Positions 1 through 8,600 of a DNA stretch of 29,992 bases are shown piece by piece. The notes beneath the pieces are model-generated. The model was not told the DNA's origin. It did not search any database and saw only the letters and a list, made by a program, of their open reading frames with translations. Every line of letters starts with the position of its first letter. Position 1 is the first letter of the stretch. The position numbers and the translations under genes were made by a program. Where the stretch lies: positions 1 through 29,992 of the IMG/VR virus record IMGVR_UViG_3300009176_000064. One strand, 5' to 3'. The stretch is from a virus.

Positions 1-1
1 C

Positions 2-118
2 ACGACCGCCAAGCCGGGCGCGTCCGACGACTGGCGCCTCGCCGTCAAGCGCGGAAACGACGGTCGTGACTACCGGCCAGAGGAAGAACGCGCGCTCAAG
101 CCGGTCAGGTTCAAGTAA
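2..118 (+). CDS. C-terminal fragment of a capsid-region phage protein
   Basis: The reading frame is open from the left edge and ends with a TAA that overlaps the next ATG (TAATG). Only 38 residues are visible. They include a stretch of the type SDDWRLAVKRGNDGRD followed by a charged tail. From memory, this resembles the C-terminal carbohydrate-binding/collagen-like end seen on some phage capsid-region proteins of rhizobia. Its place directly before the head-tail connector fits a capsid or capsid-accessory gene. The start lies outside the window, so the product cannot be named with certainty. Confidence 0.6.
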   Translation, partial: TTAKPGASDDWRLAVKRGNDGRDYRPEEERALKPVRFK

Positions 119-738
119 TGCATTCCGTCCTCGAGATCATCGACGAGTCGACCGACAGCGCCGGGCCTGACCTGATCAGCCTCGACGATCTCAAGCTCGC
201 GCTCGGGATCGAGGGTGCGACGGAAGATGCTGCGCTGCAAGCCGCCATCACCATGCAGTCACGGCTCATTGCAGAGTATTGCAATCGCCGCTTGGGGCTG
301 GCCGAGGCATTGGAGACGTTCACCTTCGACCGCAACGAGAACATGCTCGAGCGGCAGGCGCTGACGCTGTCGCTTTATCCCATCGTCGAGATCATCGAGG
401 TCTCGACTGCGGGCGCAACGGCGGCCGACATCGAATTCGATCCGGCGAGCGGACGGCTGTGGACCGGCGGTTGCTGGGCCGACACTGTCGTCGCCGTGCT
501 CTACCGGGGCGGCTACGACCTGCCGGACGAAGCGCCGGCGCGGTTGCAGCAGGCGATCATCCAGGCCGTCAACGACGGCCGCACCACCGGCTCGCGCGAT
601 CCCGGTCTACGTGAAGTGCAGCATGGGGATACCAGGGTCAGCTATTTCACGCCGTCGCTCTCGACAGCCTCGTCAGGATATCTGTCGGCGACCGTGGTCG
701 ACCTCATCAAGCCGTATCGGCGCCTGCACGTCGCCTAG
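118..738 (+). CDS. Head-tail connector protein (gp6-like)
   Basis: This 206-residue protein matches the gp6-like head-tail connector (adaptor) family, which forms the ring under the portal in HK97-like siphoviruses. The N-terminal part has the usual start (LISLDDLKLALGI, about residues 20-32), then a helix with AAITMQSRLIAEYCNRRLGL. The middle has a beta-rich segment, and the C-terminal part has a helix RLQQAIIQAVNDGR. The ATG overlaps the stop of the preceding gene, which indicates translational coupling. The family usually spans about 100 to 200 residues, so this copy is complete. Its position after the capsid region and before head-closure genes supports the call. Confidence 0.85.
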   Translation: MHSVLEIIDESTDSAGPDLISLDDLKLALGIEGATEDAALQAAITMQSRLIAEYCNRRLGLAEALETFTFDRNENMLERQALTLSLYPIVEIIEVSTAGATAADIEFDPASGRLWTGGCWADTVVAVLYRGGYDLPDEAPARLQQAIIQAVNDGRTTGSRDPGLREVQHGDTRVSYFTPSLSTASSGYLSATVVDLIKPYRRLHVA

Positions 739-750
739 GGAGGCATTGTC

Positions 751-990
751 ATGTCACTGGCCGGGGTTCTTCTGGGGCTGATCAATATCTGCATTGTCGT
801 CGCGATCCTGGTCCTGATTGGCTATGTCGCGATGTGGCTGCTCGGCCTGCTCGGCTTCCCGATCCCCGCGACGGTGCAGAAGATTTACATGGTCATCGTG
901 GCCTTGATCGCGCTTTACCTCATCGTCGCGCTGCTGCTGGGAATACCTTCAATCCGCATCATCGGCGCCGCAGGAACGCTGCTGGCATGA
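751..990 (+). CDS. Small two-span membrane protein
   Basis: This 79-residue protein is almost entirely hydrophobic, with two predicted membrane segments (about residues 7-35 and 43-65) split by a short loop containing FPIPATVQK. A good ribosome binding site, GGGAGG, lies seven bases before the ATG. The stop overlaps the start of the next gene (ATGA). I do not recognise a family. Its place beside three modification genes suggests a role with that cassette, for example membrane anchoring, but this is inference. A holin role is less likely because the lysis genes are at 15350-17521. Confidence 0.7.
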   Translation: MSLAGVLLGLINICIVVAILVLIGYVAMWLLGLLGFPIPATVQKIYMVIVALIALYLIVALLLGIPSIRIIGAAGTLLA

Positions 991-1628
991 GCACGTTCTG
1001 GCCGGTGCTGCGCGAATGGGAAGGTGAGACCGTCTTCATCGTCGGCGGCGGGCCGTCGGTGCTTGGCGTCGATCTCGAGGCCCTGCGCGCGCGGCGGGTC
1101 ATCGTCATCAACTCGAGCGTCTATGCGGTGCCATGGGCCGACTTTCTCTATTTCGGCGACTGGCGCTGGTGGAACGAACCGGAGAACCGGGCGGCGGTTG
1201 CCAACTTTCCGGGCCGGGTCGTCACCACCTCGCGCATGGTGTCGGAAGCCAAGAATGTGCTGGTCTGCCGCAAGACCAATCCGCCGGGGCTCGCGCGCGA
1301 GCGTGACAGCCTGATGCAGAAGTGGACCTCGCTGACGGCGGCCACCAACCTGGCGGCGCATCTCATCGGGCCGGGCGGCACCATCGTCTGGCTCGGCATC
1401 GACGGCAAGGCGGCACCGGACGGCCGGACCTGGCACCACAAGCCGCATCGCTGGGCGCCGAAGAAGGAATGCTACGATCGCCACCGTGCCGATCTCGCCA
1501 CCATGGTCGAGCCGCTGCGGGCCATGGGCATCACGTTATGGAACGCCAGCCCCGGCAGCGCCTATGCCGATCTGTGGCCGGTCATCAATCTGCAGGAAGT
1601 ACTGAGTGCGCGTAGTCGCGCGGCGTAG
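987..1628 (+). CDS. DUF115/MptE-like Rossmann-fold protein, cassette gene 1
   Basis: This 213-residue protein has a nucleotide-binding-like N-terminus with VFIVGGGPSVLG (about residues 16-27) and then NSSVYAVPWADFLYFGDWRWW. That pattern is typical of the DUF115 (6-hydroxymethylpterin pyrophosphokinase MptE-like) proteins that phages carry next to glycosyltransferases. The reading frame is open upstream to 834, but the ATG at 987 overlaps the previous stop in the usual ATGA form and is the better start. The end overlaps the next gene by 23 bases. Members are associated with transfer or modification of sugars; the substrate here is unknown. Confidence 0.7.
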   Translation: MSTFWPVLREWEGETVFIVGGGPSVLGVDLEALRARRVIVINSSVYAVPWADFLYFGDWRWWNEPENRAAVANFPGRVVTTSRMVSEAKNVLVCRKTNPPGLARERDSLMQKWTSLTAATNLAAHLIGPGGTIVWLGIDGKAAPDGRTWHHKPHRWAPKKECYDRHRADLATMVEPLRAMGITLWNASPGSAYADLWPVINLQEVLSARSRAA

Positions 1629-2508
1629 CCCCATCCTCGTTCGCGGGATGTGGGGGCTCGGCGACAACATCTTCGCGCGGCCGTTCGTGCGGGCGGCGGC
1701 AAGGGACCACGACCTTCACCTCGAGACGCCCTGGCCGGAACTCTATGCTGACCTCGATATCAAGTTCGTGTGTGGAACGCGCAAGCTGCGCACGCAGAGC
1801 AAGAACATCGCGCGGCAACCGCCCGAGCGATGGGTGCGGCCGGCGGCGATACCGATGCGCGAGATCAAGGTTGCCTATCGCGATCTGATATCGCAGTCGA
1901 TCATCAGTGCGCTCGAGCAGCGCTGGTCAAAGCTCAACGTCAGGTTCGATCCGGCGCTGTTCGATCTGCCGGATATGGGACCATCGCCGGTCAAGCCCGA
2001 TCGCCCGATCGCGGTCATCCGCCCGGTGACGGTGCGCAGCGAATGGCGTAACGAGGCGCGCAACCCGCGGCCGGAATATATTGCAGCCATCGCCGCTGAA
2101 TTGATGGTCACCCATACGGTGGTAGCGGTCGCCGACCTCTTGCCGAGCGAGGAATGGGTCGTTGGCGATCCGCCACCGGCACACCGCTACTTCGTCCACG
2201 GCGAGCTGACAGTGCGCGAACTGCTCGCCCTGGTGCGCGATGCGGACATCGTCGTCGGCGGCGTCGGCTGGATCGTCCCGGCCGCGCTCGCACTCAAGGT
2301 CAAGACCTTCGTCGTGCTGGGCGGCCACGGTGGCCACAACGCGCCCGAGAAGATCACCGACCCGCGGCTCGATCTGCGCCGCATCGGGTTTGCCAAACCG
2401 GAGAAGTTCTGCCGATGCACGAACATGTTGCACACCTGCGACAAGCGGATCGCGGACCCGCTCGGGCAGTTCTGCCGCTGGTGGGACAGTTCTCGCGCCG
2501 CTGCCTGA
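1606..2508 (+). CDS. Family 9-like glycosyltransferase, cassette gene 2
   Basis: This 300-residue protein resembles the GT9 (ADP-heptose:LPS heptosyltransferase-like) superfamily. The N-terminus carries a MWGLGDNIFARPFVRA segment (about residues 15-30), which matches the glycine-rich acceptor-side loop. The C-terminal half has DADIVVGGVGWIVPAALALKVKTFVVLGG, matching the donor-binding fold. The C-terminus is cysteine-rich (KFCRCTNMLHTC), which is common in phage copies. The start is GTG at 1606, supported by AGGAAG a few bases upstream and by overlap with the preceding gene. It may glycosylate a virion protein or alter host surface sugar; the sequence does not say which. Confidence 0.75.
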   Translation: MRVVARRSPILVRGMWGLGDNIFARPFVRAAARDHDLHLETPWPELYADLDIKFVCGTRKLRTQSKNIARQPPERWVRPAAIPMREIKVAYRDLISQSIISALEQRWSKLNVRFDPALFDLPDMGPSPVKPDRPIAVIRPVTVRSEWRNEARNPRPEYIAAIAAELMVTHTVVAVADLLPSEEWVVGDPPPAHRYFVHGELTVRELLALVRDADIVVGGVGWIVPAALALKVKTFVVLGGHGGHNAPEKITDPRLDLRRIGFAKPEKFCRCTNMLHTCDKRIADPLGQFCRWWDSSRAAA

Positions 2509-3116
2509 CCTGGTGGCTGCAGCACGGCATCGGCTATTACCCGGTCGAGGCTGGGCACGCGCCCTACGATCAGGACTACTTCGACAGCTTCGAACACAAT
2601 GCACAGACCGAACTTGGCCGCGCGCTGATGCAGGCGCGGTTCAATTTCGTCGAGCGGCATTATCGCGGCACGCTGATCGATGTCGGCATCGGCTCGGGCG
2701 CCTTTGTCGAACTGCGAAACCAACGCGGACGCTCGACCTATGGTTACGATGTCAACCCGGCCGGTCTCGCCTGGCTCGAGCAACGCATGTTGTTGGTTGA
2801 TCCGCATCTGGTCTCGTTCGATGCAGTGACACTGTGGGACGTGCTCGAGCACATCCCAGACTTCCAGTCGCTGCTCGCCAATGTGCGCGAGTGGGTGTTC
2901 CTCTCGCTGCCGATCTTCCGTGATGCCGAACACGCGTTGCGCTCAAAGCATTACAAGCCGGATGAACACTGCTGGTACTTCACCCGCGACGGGCTGGTGT
3001 TCGCGATGAAGATTTGCGGCTTCGCGCTGGTGACAGAGAACACGATGGAGACCGATCTCGGGCGCGAGGACATCGGGACGTTCGCATTCAAGCGGTGCAG
3101 CGATGATCGACTTTAG
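2481..3116 (+). CDS. Class I SAM-dependent methyltransferase, cassette gene 3
   Basis: With a GTG start at 2481 the protein is 211 residues long. SAM-binding motif I is LIDVGIGSGAF (about residues 65-75), the acidic end of strand 2 is GYDVN, and the later motif TLWDVLEHIPDF (about 107-118) matches the Methyltransf_23/UbiE-like pattern. The start is uncertain: the conserved part appears to begin near TWWLQHGIGYYPVE, and a CTG at 2505 overlapping the upstream stop (CTGA) is a possible unusual start. The gene is coupled to the glycosyltransferase upstream and overlaps the next gene. It probably methylates a sugar or protein related to the same cassette. Confidence 0.75.
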   Translation: MGQFSRRCLTWWLQHGIGYYPVEAGHAPYDQDYFDSFEHNAQTELGRALMQARFNFVERHYRGTLIDVGIGSGAFVELRNQRGRSTYGYDVNPAGLAWLEQRMLLVDPHLVSFDAVTLWDVLEHIPDFQSLLANVREWVFLSLPIFRDAEHALRSKHYKPDEHCWYFTRDGLVFAMKICGFALVTENTMETDLGREDIGTFAFKRCSDDRL

Positions 3117-3447
3117 CGCAGACCTCTACGATCCGGTCTATTCCGTGCTCGGCGTGCCGGCGACGCTGTCCACTGGGACGGCGGGTGAGATCGCGTTGAC
3201 CGTGATCGACAAGACCCGGTCGAAGACGCAGACCAGCGGCGGGGTAGAGACAAGCAGCGTCGGCCCCGGCGCCTATGCTCGCATCCCCGAGCTTGCCGCG
3301 AATGGGATTGCGGTTGGCGAATGCATCGGTGCCGTACTGACGTTCAACGGCCGAAGCTGGATCGTGCGCGAGGCGCCGGTGCAGGGCAGCCCGAACGGCG
3401 AAGACCTCGGCGAGGTCCGGTTCCTGCTGATGAAGGCCGCCGGGTGA
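3103..3447 (+). CDS. Head-tail joining / head-closure protein
   Basis: This 114-residue protein begins MIDFSADLYDPVYSVLGVPATL and is rich in beta strands. This is typical of the small head-closure (stopper) proteins of HK97/lambda-like siphoviruses. It contains a SSVGPGAYARIPELAANGI segment and ends with the EVRFLLMKAAG strand. It overlaps the methyltransferase stop by 14 bases, and its own TGA overlaps the ATG of the next gene. Size and position (after the connector, before the tail terminator) agree with the family. The assignment rests on position and general sequence pattern. Confidence 0.65.
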   Translation: MIDFSADLYDPVYSVLGVPATLSTGTAGEIALTVIDKTRSKTQTSGGVETSSVGPGAYARIPELAANGIAVGECIGAVLTFNGRSWIVREAPVQGSPNGEDLGEVRFLLMKAAG

Positions 3448-3902
3448 TGGTCGATGTTCGCGAGGACATCCTGGCGCGGCTGCTGGTGGTGGTTGCCACC
3501 ATTCCGAATATCCGTTCGGCCTATCGCAACAATCTCAATATCGACGAGACCGAATTGCCGGCGGTGATCGTGCTCGATGGCGACGAGGAAACCAACGATG
3601 CCACCGACCTGTCGATGCGGCCGGCCCATCGGCCGACCGTCGTCCAGTTCATGCCAGAGATCATCATCGCGGATCAGGCCGATCTGGTCGGTTCCAATCT
3701 CAGCATTATGCGCCGCGAGCTGATCAAGCGGGTGCTGTTCGATGCCGAACTTAACGAGCAGATCGTCAAGACCGGAACACGGGGCAACGGCGCGATCCGT
3801 TACCTCGGATGTCAGACCGATGTCGGCTGGATGCGCTCGTTGCACGGCGCGCTGAAGGCGCAATTCCTGTTCAAGTACTCAATGCGGCCGGAAGAACTCT
3901 AG
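3447..3902 (+). CDS. Tail terminator-like protein
   Basis: The ATG at 3447 overlaps the previous stop, giving 151 residues beginning MVDVREDILARLLVVVATIPNIRSA. The frame is open further upstream, but that part is a shadow of the preceding gene. The pattern DELPAVIVLDGDE, a central strand FMPEIIIAD and a helical segment with RRELIKRVLFDAEL agree with the small tail terminator/completion proteins that cap siphovirus tail tubes. Position just before the tail tube gene supports this. No catalytic motif is expected or seen. Alternative: another small neck protein. Confidence 0.65.
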   Translation: MVDVREDILARLLVVVATIPNIRSAYRNNLNIDETELPAVIVLDGDEETNDATDLSMRPAHRPTVVQFMPEIIIADQADLVGSNLSIMRRELIKRVLFDAELNEQIVKTGTRGNGAIRYLGCQTDVGWMRSLHGALKAQFLFKYSMRPEEL

Positions 3903-3921
3903 GAAAGGAAAGGTAACTGCC

Positions 3922-4449
3922 ATGCCCACGTCACCCAACGTCAACAACTATCACATCGGTAAAGGCATCGTGTCGTTCAAGGAGGCCGGCGCTTCGGTCT
4001 TCACTGATCTCGGCAATGCGCCGTCGTTTGTCTATTCGCCGACGGTGGAAAAGCTCGAGCATTTTAGTTCGAGAGAGGGCGTGAAAACAAAAGATTTCAC
4101 CGCCATCACCCAGGTCGGCGCCACCATCACGTTCTCGCTCGACGAGATCACCGGCCATAATCTTTCGTTCTTCGCGCTGGCCGAGCAAGGCACCGACACC
4201 GATGGCAACATCACACTAAGCGGCCTGTCGAAGACTGAGTTCAGTGGCCAGATCAAGGTGGTCGGTACCAACGACATCGGTCAGCAGGTCGACTTCCTTG
4301 CCACTGTCTCGTTCGTCCCGTCCGGTGATTTCAGCTTCATCACCAGCGAGGATGACTTCACGGTGATCGAGATCGAGGCCGAGGTGCAGAAGGATGCCGG
4401 TGGCTTCTTCGGTGTCTGGACGATCCGAGACGAAACCGTTTCAGCTTAA
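3922..4449 (+). CDS. Major tail tube protein
   Basis: This 175-residue, beta-rich protein starts MPTSPNVNNYHIGKGIVSFK and includes VEKLEHFSSREGVKTKDFTAITQVGATI (cited from about residue 37), a pattern typical of major tail proteins of alphaproteobacterial siphoviruses. Its length is normal for the family. A purine-rich leader AGGAAAGGAAAGG precedes the ATG, one of the strongest ribosome binding sites in the late region, as expected for a protein needed in hundreds of copies. No sheath or contractile-tail gene follows, so the tail is of the long non-contractile type. Confidence 0.85.
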   Translation: MPTSPNVNNYHIGKGIVSFKEAGASVFTDLGNAPSFVYSPTVEKLEHFSSREGVKTKDFTAITQVGATITFSLDEITGHNLSFFALAEQGTDTDGNITLSGLSKTEFSGQIKVVGTNDIGQQVDFLATVSFVPSGDFSFITSEDDFTVIEIEAEVQKDAGGFFGVWTIRDETVSA

Positions 4450-4458
4450 GGAGAAAGC

Positions 4459-4929
4459 ATGGCAGACCTTCTGGATATTGCGCCCTCGACATCCGTTGAG
4501 ATCGTCAAGATTGGCGAGCATCGGATCAAGGTGCATGGCATTTCCGTCGATGCCATCGCATCTATTGTTGCACGGTTCCCGAACTTGAGATCGATCGCCA
4601 GCGGCGATGTTGGTGGTGACATCATTCTGCGCTTGATCCAGGGATGTGGCGCGGCGGCCGGCCCTATCATCGCGGCCGGATGCGGGCATCTCGGTGACGA
4701 AGAATACGAACGGCTTGCCGCCAAGCTCTTGCCCGAGCAGCAGCTCAAGTTCTTGCGGGCAATCTTCGGGCTGACATTCCCAAACGGGATCGGCTCCTTC
4801 GTTCAGGAACTGACGAGCCTGATCGGCGGGGCCAGCGAAGAGCCAAAGGTCGTCAAAGTACGCTTGAGGAAATCGCCATCGCCATCACAGCCCTCGTCCG
4901 ACGAGGCTTCCCACCCGACTATACAATGA
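4459..4929 (+). CDS. Tail assembly chaperone, short form (gpG-like)
   Basis: This 156-residue protein sits between the tail tube and tape measure genes, where siphoviruses place the lambda gpG-type chaperone. An AAGGAGA ribosome binding site precedes the ATG. Residues 1-130 look like ordinary folded protein with alternating helices. The last 20 or so residues are low-complexity (RKSPSPSQPSSDEAS), while the overlapping -1 frame reads as well-formed protein, so the zero-frame tail is probably a by-product of frameshifting. The TGA overlaps the ATG at 4926. It is expected to bind the tape measure protein during tail assembly. Confidence 0.8.
   Translation: MADLLDIAPSTSVEIVKIGEHRIKVHGISVDAIASIVARFPNLRSIASGDVGGDIILRLIQGCGAAAGPIIAAGCGHLGDEEYERLAAKLLPEQQLKFLRAIFGLTFPNGIGSFVQELTSLIGGASEEPKVVKVRLRKSPSPSQPSSDEASHPTIQ
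4842..4872 (+). promoter_or_regulatory. Candidate -1 ribosomal frameshift region
   Basis: The -1 frame relative to the chaperone is open from at least 4803 through 5078. Two slip candidates are visible in the chaperone frame: G CCA AAG at 4842-4848, which resembles the lambda G GGA AAG heptamer in its last four bases, and G AGG AAA at 4866-4872. Slipping at the first joins the chaperone to the residues TLEEIAIAITALVRRGF and on into the 4926 reading frame. Neither heptamer is a perfect consensus, so the exact site is uncertain. Confidence 0.45.
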
Positions 4930-5078
4930 CGCTGACGCCGCGACAGATCACGGCCTATCTCGAATTTGGCGGCACGCTTGATCGCATCGATCGGGGATAT
5001 GCATTGATGATCGCTGCTATCGGCGCACAGGGCGACAGCAAGGGGATCGAGAAGATGCGCAAGGAATTGGCGGGATGA
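4926..5078 (+). CDS. Tail assembly chaperone extension (gpT-like)
   Basis: From the ATG at 4926 this frame encodes 50 residues (MTLTPRQITAYLEFGG ... EKMRKELAG). It lies in the -1 frame relative to the upstream chaperone, the same relation as lambda gpT to gpG. The frame is open well before the ATG and gives protein-like sequence there. It is therefore likely to be made as the C-terminal part of a frameshift fusion, with possible independent start by ATGA coupling. It ends by overlapping the next gene's ATG. The gpT part is expected to link the tape measure protein to tail tube subunits. Confidence 0.65.
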   Translation: MTLTPRQITAYLEFGGTLDRIDRGYALMIAAIGAQGDSKGIEKMRKELAG

Positions 5079-5623
5079 AGTTCGAAGTTAAAGCCGACGT
5101 GCCGGCCATGGTCAAGATGATCCGCGACAAGCAGCGACCGGTGGCTACGGCGGCGGTGGCGGCCCTGCGCGAGACGGCCGCCAATGCGGTGCAGGAAGGG
5201 CGCAGCGATATCGCGGGCGCCGGTAGGTTCGGGGGGAAGTGGCAAAGCGGATTGCAATATCGGACAAAGGATGCGGTGGAAGACGGCGAGCCGTCGCTGG
5301 AAGCCACGGCCGTCATCTTTCACAAGTTCGGCATCGCCGGTGTGTTTGAGCATGGCGCGACGATCCAGGGCAAGCCGCTGTTGTGGATACCGACCCAGGA
5401 AGGCGGCCCGCGCGCCAGCCGATCGGGCAAGAAACTTACCTCGGCAACCGTGCGCGGTCAGCCGATGCTGTTCGATGCCAACGATAAGGACCGCGATCGC
5501 AAGCCGCTCTACATCGGCGTGCCATCGGTTCGCATCCCGAAGAAATTCCGCATTACCGAGATCGTCAAGGAACACGCGGCAAAGTTCGCCGAGCTGTTCA
5601 GCAAGCATTTCAAGGACACGTAA
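5075..5623 (+). CDS. Tail-associated protein, DUF6441-like
   Basis: This 182-residue protein begins MKFEVKADVPAMVKMIRDKQ, then has an Ala-rich helix AVAALRETAANAVQEGR and the segments DIAGAGRFGGKW and GVFEHGATIQGKPLLWIP. From memory these mark the DUF6441 family, which alphaproteobacterial phages encode beside the tape measure gene. The function is not established; a minor tail or tail-completion role is inferred from position. The ATG overlaps the upstream stop. Length is usual for the family. Confidence 0.65.
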   Translation: MKFEVKADVPAMVKMIRDKQRPVATAAVAALRETAANAVQEGRSDIAGAGRFGGKWQSGLQYRTKDAVEDGEPSLEATAVIFHKFGIAGVFEHGATIQGKPLLWIPTQEGGPRASRSGKKLTSATVRGQPMLFDANDKDRDRKPLYIGVPSVRIPKKFRITEIVKEHAAKFAELFSKHFKDT

Positions 5624-5629
5624 CACGCC

Positions 5630-8600
5630 ATGGCTGAAAAAATCTCGATCGGCATTGGGCTTGAAGGCGGCGACGATGTCCGCAAGAGCCTTGAGGAGAT
5701 TGTCGGCGGCGTCGATGATCTCAAGAAGTCGGCGGACGAGCTGGGCAAAATTGATGCAACGGTGAAAGTCAACGCCGAGGGCGCCGACGAAGCCAAGGAC
5801 AGCATTGACGGTATCAAGGGCGCGGCAGAAGAGTTGGGCCAGACCGATGCCAAGGTGGAGGTCAAGGCTGAAGGCGCCGATGAGACCAAGACCAGCATCG
5901 ACGAAGTTAAGGCTGCGGCAGAGGAACTGGGCCATGTCGATGCCACGGTGAAAGTCGGGGTTGAGGGTGCCGATGAAGCCAAGGCCTCCCTCGATGGCGT
6001 GGCCGGGAGCGCAGGGGAAGCAAAGGGCCTTCTCGATCCGCTCTCCCAAACAGCGACCGTCGTCGGCACAGCCTTCGATGGCCTGTCGCTGGTGATGGCA
6101 CGAACCGAAACAGCAACGGACGCAATTGGCTCTGCCTTCACCAAACTGGGAGCCAAAATGACACGGTCGCTCGGGCCATTGGGTGTTTTTGCCCGCGCAC
6201 TGGGTCCGATCGGGATCGCGGCCGGTGTTGTGGCAGGCGCCCTCATAAAGTTCGGAGACAGTACGGCGGATGCGCTCAACAAACTCACCGCATCATCGGC
6301 AAAGCTGGATTTGACCGCCCAGAATTTTGACAGATTGCAGAAAGCCCTTGCGCAAACGGGTATATCACAAGACGCAATCCTTCCCGGCTTGCAGCAGTTG
6401 AAGGAAACGCTTTCCCAGGGCTTTTTCTCGACCGATGTCATCACGGGATTGCAGAACTTCATTGCCCAGCTGGAGCGCATGCCGGATAGCGCTGAACGAA
6501 CCAACCTGGCAATGAAGACGTTGGGCGATGCGCTTGGCGCCCAGGTGATTGCGGGCCTGCAAACAGGGACTATTTCTGCACAGAACTTCGCGGCCGCTCT
6601 TGGTGCGGTTACCCCGGCAACGCAACAACAAATAGTAGAAGCGGCGAAGTATCAACAAGCACTGAATCAACTCAGTGCTGCGTGGACCGAATTCAAGTCA
6701 GTCATCACGCCGATCACAACGCCAGTCTTGGAGTTTCTGACACGGGAACTAAAGATTCTAAGACTGGAAATCGGTTACCTTATTGCTCAATGGAATTTGC
6801 TGGTTGCGGCTATTCGAGTGCTTGATGCGAGTTCTCTGGAAAGTCAGAAAGCGGCAGCGCAGCAGGTTGTCACGGCATACAAGGAATTAACGAAGGCTGG
6901 TGAGGAGCTGCGGCAGGGAACGCAGCAAACTGGTCAGGCGGCAGCACAGGCCGCACAGCAATTTCAATTAGTGCGCAATCCTTTCACCGGGATGCCCGAG
7001 GCAATCGGTGCAACCAATCAGGCACTTCAGCAAACCGGGCAGGCAGCGGCGCAGGCCGGGCAGCAGGGCGCGCAAGCAGGACAGCAGGCTTCGCAAGGGT
7101 TCATGGTCTGGGATGAAAAACTCGGAGCGATAACGCAGAAGCAGGCAGAGGTAGGGCAATCAGCCGCACAAGCAGGACAGCAGGCTTCGCAAGGGTTCAT
7201 GGTCTGGGATGAAAAACTCGGAGCGATAACGCAGAAGCAGGCAGAGGTAGGGCAATCAGCCGCACAAGCAGGACAGCAAGCTACGTCGGTATGGGAATCA
7301 ATCTCCAATGTGGTACTTCAGGCCACGGGTAAAGTCGATGAGTATGGCGCTGCGCTTGGCCGCATTACCTGGGACGCCATCTCCAGCAATGGCGTTGCGG
7401 CATGGAATGCGGTGACCGGCGCGATCCAAGGCGCATACGATTGGCTGGTGAAGTATATCGACAAGGCGCTGCAGTTGGTCGGCCTGAAGCCAAGCGCCCC
7501 GGCAACGGGCGGCGGCGCCGGCATGGCTCGCGGCGGTCTGCTCGGCGGCCGTGGCACCGGCACTTCCGATAGCAACTTGGCCTGGCTGTCGCGTGGCGAA
7601 TACATCATGCCGGCGCGGGTGGTGGCGCAGCCAGGCGTCGCATCGTTTCTGGAAGCGCTGCGGCGGTCGGGACGAATACCGGGCTATGCCGCGGGCGGAT
7701 CGGTCGGGGGTGCTGGTAGTTCCCCGCTCGCGGGAGCATTCATCCGGGCCTTCGACGCGATGGATGCCGCCAACAAATCGAACCTGACAACAATGTACAA
7801 TCTTTCACAATCCATCCTCGCTGCAGGGACAGCCATGGATCAAAGTTTGCTGGGCATTCAAAACGGCATGCGCAATGCCATAAAGAGCCTGGAGGATTTG
7901 TTGAGGGCACCCGCCAAGGCCGGCGGCGGGCTGCTCGGTGGCCGTGGTACCGGCACGTCCGACAGCAACCTCGCCTGGCTGTCGCGCGGCGAATACGTGA
8001 TGCCGGCAAGCGCAGTCCGGCGACCCGGTGTGCTTGCATTCCTCGAAGCATTGCGGCGGTCGGGACGAATACCGGGCTTTCAGGAAGGCGGGCTAAGCAG
8101 CGGGCCAAACTTTCCCCAAGGGGGGTGGCCTTTTAGTGGTTGGGGCGATGGCATTAAGCAAATGGTAGCGTTGGGTAAAGCAAACAACAGTGCAATCCGT
8201 GCAGTCGACCAGAAAGTCAGCAAAGGGAACGCCGACTGCGCGCAACATTCGAAAGAGATCGAAGACAGTATTAATATATTCTGGGACGCACTCTTGAAGT
8301 CATCACAGGGGAAAGGGACGGGCGTGTCATCAGGCCGAAACTTTCCCCAAAGCGGGTGGCCTTTTGCCGCCGGTGGACTAATGGGCGGTCGTGGCACCGG
8401 TACCTCGGACAGCAACCTCGCCTGGCTGTCGCGTGGCGAGCACATCATGCCGGCACGGGCGGTGCGGCAACCCGGCGTGCTGGCCTTCCTCGAAGCGCTG
8501 CGGCGCTCGGGCGGCAACCTCAGCCGGGTGCTCGACGGTATGGGGCGGTTTGCACTTGGTGGCATGGTCCCGCGGGCAATCCCCGCATTCGCTACGGGCG

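Noticed and set aside
834-986. Upstream extension of the DUF115-like gene
   Set aside because: The extension encodes Arg/Pro/His-rich sequence that is a shadow of the membrane protein at 751-990; the ATGA-coupled start at 987 is better.
4955-6049. 364-residue minus-strand frame over the tape measure start
   Set aside because: It lies antisense to the well-supported tape measure and DUF6441-like genes and has the Leu/Ala/Gly-rich makeup expected from high-GC third positions.
5509-6504. 331-residue minus-strand frame within the tape measure gene
   Set aside because: Serine-rich shadow of the repeat-containing tape measure gene; no start signal or domain.
7073-7278. CRISPR-like array
   Set aside because: The repeat unit is a continuous 96-bp in-frame duplication with no spacers, inside a tape measure gene.
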